6,986 bases of DNA from Bacteroidia bacterium (GTDB taxonomy: Bacteria; Bacteroidota; Bacteroidia; B-17B0; Aurantibacillaceae), in assembly GCA_014379485.1 (NCBI GenBank), contig JACMLS010000234.1, positions 1-6,986 of the forward strand, given 5' to 3'. Under the pieces are notes generated by a model. That model made no database searches, was not told the DNA's origin, and was given only the letters and a program-made list of their open reading frames with translations. The position numbers were made by a program, and so were the translations under genes. How positions within the stretch are numbered: the first letter of the stretch is position 1; each line of letters begins with the position of its first letter. Shown piece by piece: positions 3,833-6,986 of this stretch.

Positions 3833-6067
3833 TTAATGAACTACAACTTTCTGTATTGCTCTTTTATCTTTGGCACTTAACACAACTATGTAAATTCCCT
3901 GCGGCAGATTTTTATTTCCTGCGGTGTAAACATTTTTTCCGGCAACGCTGCTTATTGAGTTTTCAGAAACAAGCCGTCCTGTAAAATCGTAAACCGAAAG
4001 TGTGGTTTTTTCCTGTGCAGCAAGCGTGTAAGAAACTGTAAACTCACCATTGGTTGGGTTCGGATACAAAATAAAATCAGGATAAGATCCGTTCGCAGCA
4101 TTAATACCAACAGAAGCCATGTCGGCCCAAAGCTGTGTAAACTCCTGGTAATAAATATTGGCAATGGTAGCATCGTGTACAATTACTGTGTTCTCATCGT
4201 TTTTAGTGTCTGCGTTTGTAGACCAGTTGTGACAGCCCGTTAAAACAAGAGGATCAGAACTTGTGTTGGACTGATCTACAATAAGGTATTTGTGGTGAAA
4301 AATATAATTGAAAGGATTGATTGTTAGGTTAGCACCCATTACATTTTTCATTGTGAAAAAAGGACCGCTTGCAGACGATGTGTCGTTTAATATTCCTTTT
4401 GCTGTTAAACCATTTGTAGTAATTGTTGTTGCCACTTTACTTGCCAGATCAGATCTTGTTACAAGCATTTGCGCAAGATACATATCAGTATTAGCAGTTC
4501 CAATAGTAGAAATAATATGTGAGTTTGTTCCGTCAGAAGGACTGAAATAAGATTCGACACGTTTGCCGCCAATTAAATATTCGTGTGGCGTGTTGTCAGT
4601 TTTAAACTGACCGTATTTTGCATTGGCAACATTAGATGCAGAGGTCATACTTGTATCGCCCCACATTTCATCAAACTCAACCTTATACCCTTTTGCAATA
4701 CTCTGATCATAAAAAATAATTACGTCGTTCGGGTCGTCCCAAAGTTGTCCGTCTGTCCAGTTTGTTGAACCCGTCCACACAATTGCATCGTTGGCAGAGT
4801 GCACATCTATGACCATAAATTTATTATGCATTATGGTGTAACTGCTACCCTGTGGTGTAAGTACATACGGTATTGATGCATTTAAACTCCCAAGGCCACT
4901 TTGTACAGGAGGAGTTCCGTCAAGTATTATACGCACTTTTACTCCGTTGGCATACGCGGCATTTATTGCTGTAGTGATAGCTGTGCCACCCGCAGCATTC
5001 CAGTTATACATTGTAATATCAACCGAATATTTTGCGCGGTTAATATAGGCAATGATAGTATCGTCAAATAAATTGTTCAGATAAATTGCATTGGTGCCGG
5101 TTGAAACCGAATTGTTTACAGGCGTATTAAAATATGTTTTTATTATTCCGCTTGAATTGGATTTTGTACAAAAAGCTTTTACGCCTGAGCTTGCGGTGTC
5201 GGTACCATTTACAGAAAATACCTGCGCGTAATAAATTTGTGCGGGTTGCGTACCTGAAATAGTTACAACGTGGTTGGTAACTCCACCGGTTCCATTCAAT
5301 TGTCCTAACTCAAGCGCAGGAGTGAGGCCGTAATTAATGTAAGTAGATCCGTTAATGTTTGTTGACCAGGTAATATCAATTGATGAGGTGGCAATATTTT
5401 GCGGAAAAGGTTGCGAGGTGAGCCAGATGCTTGAAGTATTTATAATGTCATTTACATCGCGCAACAAAAGCTGATAGCCCGAAGTAGTATCGTTTGCAGC
5501 ACAAGTACCACTGAAATTAAATTGAGATGCTACACCGATCAAACCAACCTGTGCAGCAGGAATTACCGTACCAACCAAGGGAGAGGAACTGCTGATCCTT
5601 ACGGTTCCGGTCTGCGAGTTTGCTGTAAATGTATAATTTGTATTTCCGGCAAAAGTTCCACCGCCCAATGCAAATGCGGCGCCATTAATTCTTACCAGTT
5701 CTCCTTCATGCATTTCTGTCATCTGGTTCGCATTAATAACTACCGGCGCGGGTAATGTATTTCCGGTTGATGTTACTGTAAATGTTGCGGGTGTTACTTC
5801 CAGCAAACTGTTATAACAGGTTAGTGTTCCGTTAAAGTTTACGTTGTCTCCACGATTAATTGAGGCCAGGCTTGAACCATAAACAGCAATTCCGCCGGTT
5901 GCATCCTGCACGTAACGAATGTTGCCAAGCTCTGATCCGTTAATTACAGTTCCTGAAAAAGAAACGTTACTGTTGATCGTTGCATTTCTTGCAGCATAAA
6001 TGGTTTGTGACTTTGCTGTTGTAGATAATGCAACAGCGGTGATCAGTAGTAAAAATTTATTTCTCAT
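3833..6067 (-). CDS. Secreted PLD-superfamily enzyme with OB-fold-like, FN3-like and type IX sorting domains
   Basis: A 744-residue multidomain exported enzyme. Residues 1-20 are a signal peptide (AKS, then QTIY). Residues about 22-100 and 105-212 look like two OB-fold domains of the kind found in secreted bacterial nucleases; the first has IRYVQDATGGIAVY and GDNVNFNGTL, the second GELVRING and GYQLLLRDVNDI. Residues 214-303 are FN3-like (TWSTN, INYGLT). Two PLD halves follow. HKD motif 1 is HNKFMVID (His414, Lys416, Asp421) with GSTNWT at 433-438. HKD motif 2 is HHKYLIVD (His591, Lys593, Asp598) with GCHNWS at 611-616. Both catalytic sets are intact, so a His-based phosphodiesterase is expected. 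The OB-like domains favour nucleic acid as substrate over phospholipid (inference). Residues 663-744 are a type A type IX sorting tail: YPNPTNGEFTVSY, VYDFTGRLV, LPQGIYIVVL and a basic end. It follows the CHU_C gene by 53 bases and ends at a strong terminator. Confidence 0.92.
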   Translation of the reverse strand: MRNKFLLLITAVALSTTAKSQTIYAARNATINSNVSFSGTVINGSELGNIRYVQDATGGIAVYGSSLASINRGDNVNFNGTLTCYNSLLEVTPATFTVTSTGNTLPAPVVINANQMTEMHEGELVRINGAAFALGGGTFAGNTNYTFTANSQTGTVRISSSSPLVGTVIPAAQVGLIGVASQFNFSGTCAANDTTSGYQLLLRDVNDIINTSSIWLTSQPFPQNIATSSIDITWSTNINGSTYINYGLTPALELGQLNGTGGVTNHVVTISGTQPAQIYYAQVFSVNGTDTASSGVKAFCTKSNSSGIIKTYFNTPVNNSVSTGTNAIYLNNLFDDTIIAYINRAKYSVDITMYNWNAAGGTAITTAINAAYANGVKVRIILDGTPPVQSGLGSLNASIPYVLTPQGSSYTIMHNKFMVIDVHSANDAIVWTGSTNWTDGQLWDDPNDVIIFYDQSIAKGYKVEFDEMWGDTSMTSASNVANAKYGQFKTDNTPHEYLIGGKRVESYFSPSDGTNSHIISTIGTANTDMYLAQMLVTRSDLASKVATTITTNGLTAKGILNDTSSASGPFFTMKNVMGANLTINPFNYIFHHKYLIVDQSNTSSDPLVLTGCHNWSTNADTKNDENTVIVHDATIANIYYQEFTQLWADMASVGINAANGSYPDFILYPNPTNGEFTVSYTLAAQEKTTLSVYDFTGRLVSENSISSVAGKNVYTAGNKNLPQGIYIVVLSAKDKRAIQKVVVH

Positions 6068-6120
6068 TTTTTCTTTGTTTAATTCCTGATTAGAAAAATG
6101 TTGTGTCTGTTTATATATAA
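6068..6120 (-). other. Short gap between the CHU_C gene and the PLD-family gene
   Basis: 53 bases of AT-rich DNA with no terminator-like hairpin; it contains the short palindrome TTATATATAA at 6111-6120. On the minus strand the PLD-family ATG is preceded by an A-rich stretch (AAACAAAGAAAA), typical of Bacteroidota starts that lack a Shine-Dalgarno sequence. The two genes could be co-transcribed or the downstream one could have its own promoter; the sequence does not decide. Confidence 0.5.
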
Positions 6121-6986
6121 TTATCTTGTAAGTAAAATAAACCCTTCTATATTATATTCCTTTCCATCTGCACCTTTTGCTTTTAGAATGTAAAAATACG
6201 TTCCATCAGCAGCCTGACTTGAGTTCGTTTCTTTTCCATCCCACTTTCCGGTAGGATCAAGGATCTGGTACATCAGTTGTCCCCAACGGTTATAAATGTT
6301 GCAATTAAGTTCCGTAATTCCCTGGCAGGTAAAAAAGAAAATATCATTTATTCCGTCACCGTTTGGAGAAAAAACATTCGGAAGAATAATAAAAGAATTT
6401 TCAAACACAGTAATTATTTGTGTTGCAGTATCTGTGCAACCTGATTGATTTGCTCCGATCAATGTAACAGTATAAGTTCCTGTAACAGTATAAATACTTG
6501 AATCGTTCACATTCAATGATCCGGTTCCGTTTCCAAAATCCCAAATATAATTTGTTGTGTTTGTACTGGTGTTTGTAAACCCGACAGAAAGTGGCGCAGC
6601 GCCTGAAGATGGGCTGGCGATAAAAGAAACATTGATACTGGTTTGAGAAACAGCAACAACATCTGTACTGCTGCATCCGTTTGCGGAATTCGTTACAGTT
6701 AGTGTATAATTGCCCGCAGAATTTATTGTTGGATTTGATTGAGAAGATGTAAATCCGCCGGGACCAGACCAACTATAAATTACCCCGCCTGTAGATGAAC
6801 TGCCGCTTAAATTTAAACTGGCTGCCGGTCCGCAATCCAAAGTATCATCAACACCCGCATTTACGTTTGGCGAAACAGTGTTTGATGTTATGGAAGTTGT
6901 TTGCGAAATAGTACATCCGTTTGCATCAGTTAGTGTAAGCGTGTAATTTCCCGCAGTTAATCCGCTTGGGTTAGCACCGCTTCCGG
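6121..6986 (-). CDS. Repetitive surface protein with PKD and gliding-motility-type (CHU_C) sorting domain, C-terminal part
   Basis: The frame is open from the right edge to the TAA at 6121-6123, giving the last 287 residues of a larger protein whose start is off the window; an in-frame TTG at 6840-6838 lies inside the repeats and is not a real start. Two similar Ig/SprB-like repeat units are visible, with AGNYTLTLTDANGCT near 6954-6910 and AGNYTLTVTNSANGCS near 6717-6670, 79 residues apart. A PKD domain follows (about 6633-6400; APLSVGF, YIWDFGNG, GTYTVTL). The C-terminal CHU_C domain (6387-6124) has LPNVFSPNGDGIND, NIYNRWGQLMY, WDG and GTYFYILKAKG. In Bacteroidota this is a type B tail for type IX secretion, and such proteins are usually large adhesins or cell-surface proteins. 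No enzyme domain is visible in the part present. Confidence 0.9.
   Translation of the reverse strand, partial: GSGANPSGLTAGNYTLTLTDANGCTISQTTSITSNTVSPNVNAGVDDTLDCGPAASLNLSGSSSTGGVIYSWSGPGGFTSSQSNPTINSAGNYTLTVTNSANGCSSTDVVAVSQTSINVSFIASPSSGAAPLSVGFTNTSTNTTNYIWDFGNGTGSLNVNDSSIYTVTGTYTVTLIGANQSGCTDTATQIITVFENSFIILPNVFSPNGDGINDIFFFTCQGITELNCNIYNRWGQLMYQILDPTGKWDGKETNSSQAADGTYFYILKAKGADGKEYNIEGFILLTR

Noticed and set aside
3952..4182. Minus-strand open frame of 76 codons within the PLD gene
   Set aside because: It overlaps the type IX sorting tail in another frame and shows no domain.
6401..6772. Minus-strand open frame of 123 codons, rich in Cys, Tyr and Asn
   Set aside because: It is out of frame with the PKD and repeat coding sequence, which has clear domain motifs; the composition is typical of a shadow frame.
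6838..6840. TTG as a start codon for the CHU_C protein
   Set aside because: The frame stays open to the window edge with another repeat unit upstream, so the protein starts outside the window.

Overview
The window looks like chromosomal DNA from a member of the Bacteroidota. The evidence is AT-rich intergenic DNA, genes that start without a clear Shine-Dalgarno sequence, signal peptides that leave an N-terminal Gln, one protein with a type A (Por secretion) type IX secretion tail, and another with a type B 'gliding motility-associated' (CHU_C) tail. The genus cannot be read from the sequence. I see no RNA gene, insertion sequence, phage gene, CRISPR array or defence system.

Layout, left to right. 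(1) 1-577, minus strand: the N-terminal 192 residues of a secreted metallophosphoesterase of the purple-acid-phosphatase type, with an FN3-like domain first; the rest lies off the left edge. (2) 578-930: a divergent intergenic region with candidate promoters and small hairpins. (3) 931-2706, plus strand: a 591-residue exported protein with three glycine-repeat blocks set between beta-strand-like segments, an Asn/Thr linker and a C-terminal array of MORN_2-type repeats. (4) 2729-3730, minus: a secreted S1/P1 nuclease / zinc-dependent phospholipase C family enzyme with a complete tri-zinc ligand set. (5) 3784-3820: a strong, symmetric Rho-independent terminator. (6) 3833-6067, minus: a 744-residue secreted phospholipase D superfamily enzyme with two OB-fold-like domains, an FN3-like domain, two HKD motifs and a type IX sorting tail. 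(7) 6121-6986, minus: the C-terminal 287 residues of a large repetitive surface protein (SprB-like/Ig-like repeats, PKD, CHU_C) that enters from the right edge.

How they may fit together: three of the five genes encode exported enzymes of three unrelated phosphoesterase folds (metallophosphoesterase, tri-zinc S1/P1, HKD/PLD). This is compatible with breakdown of extracellular nucleic acid or phospholipid and phosphate recovery, but the genes are not one operon (a terminator separates two of them and the third is across a divergent pair), so the link is inference. The most unusual protein is the glycine-block/MORN protein at 931-2706, whose pattern suggests a polyglycine-II or collagen-like bundle on a beta scaffold. 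I do not see a clearly new multi-gene system.
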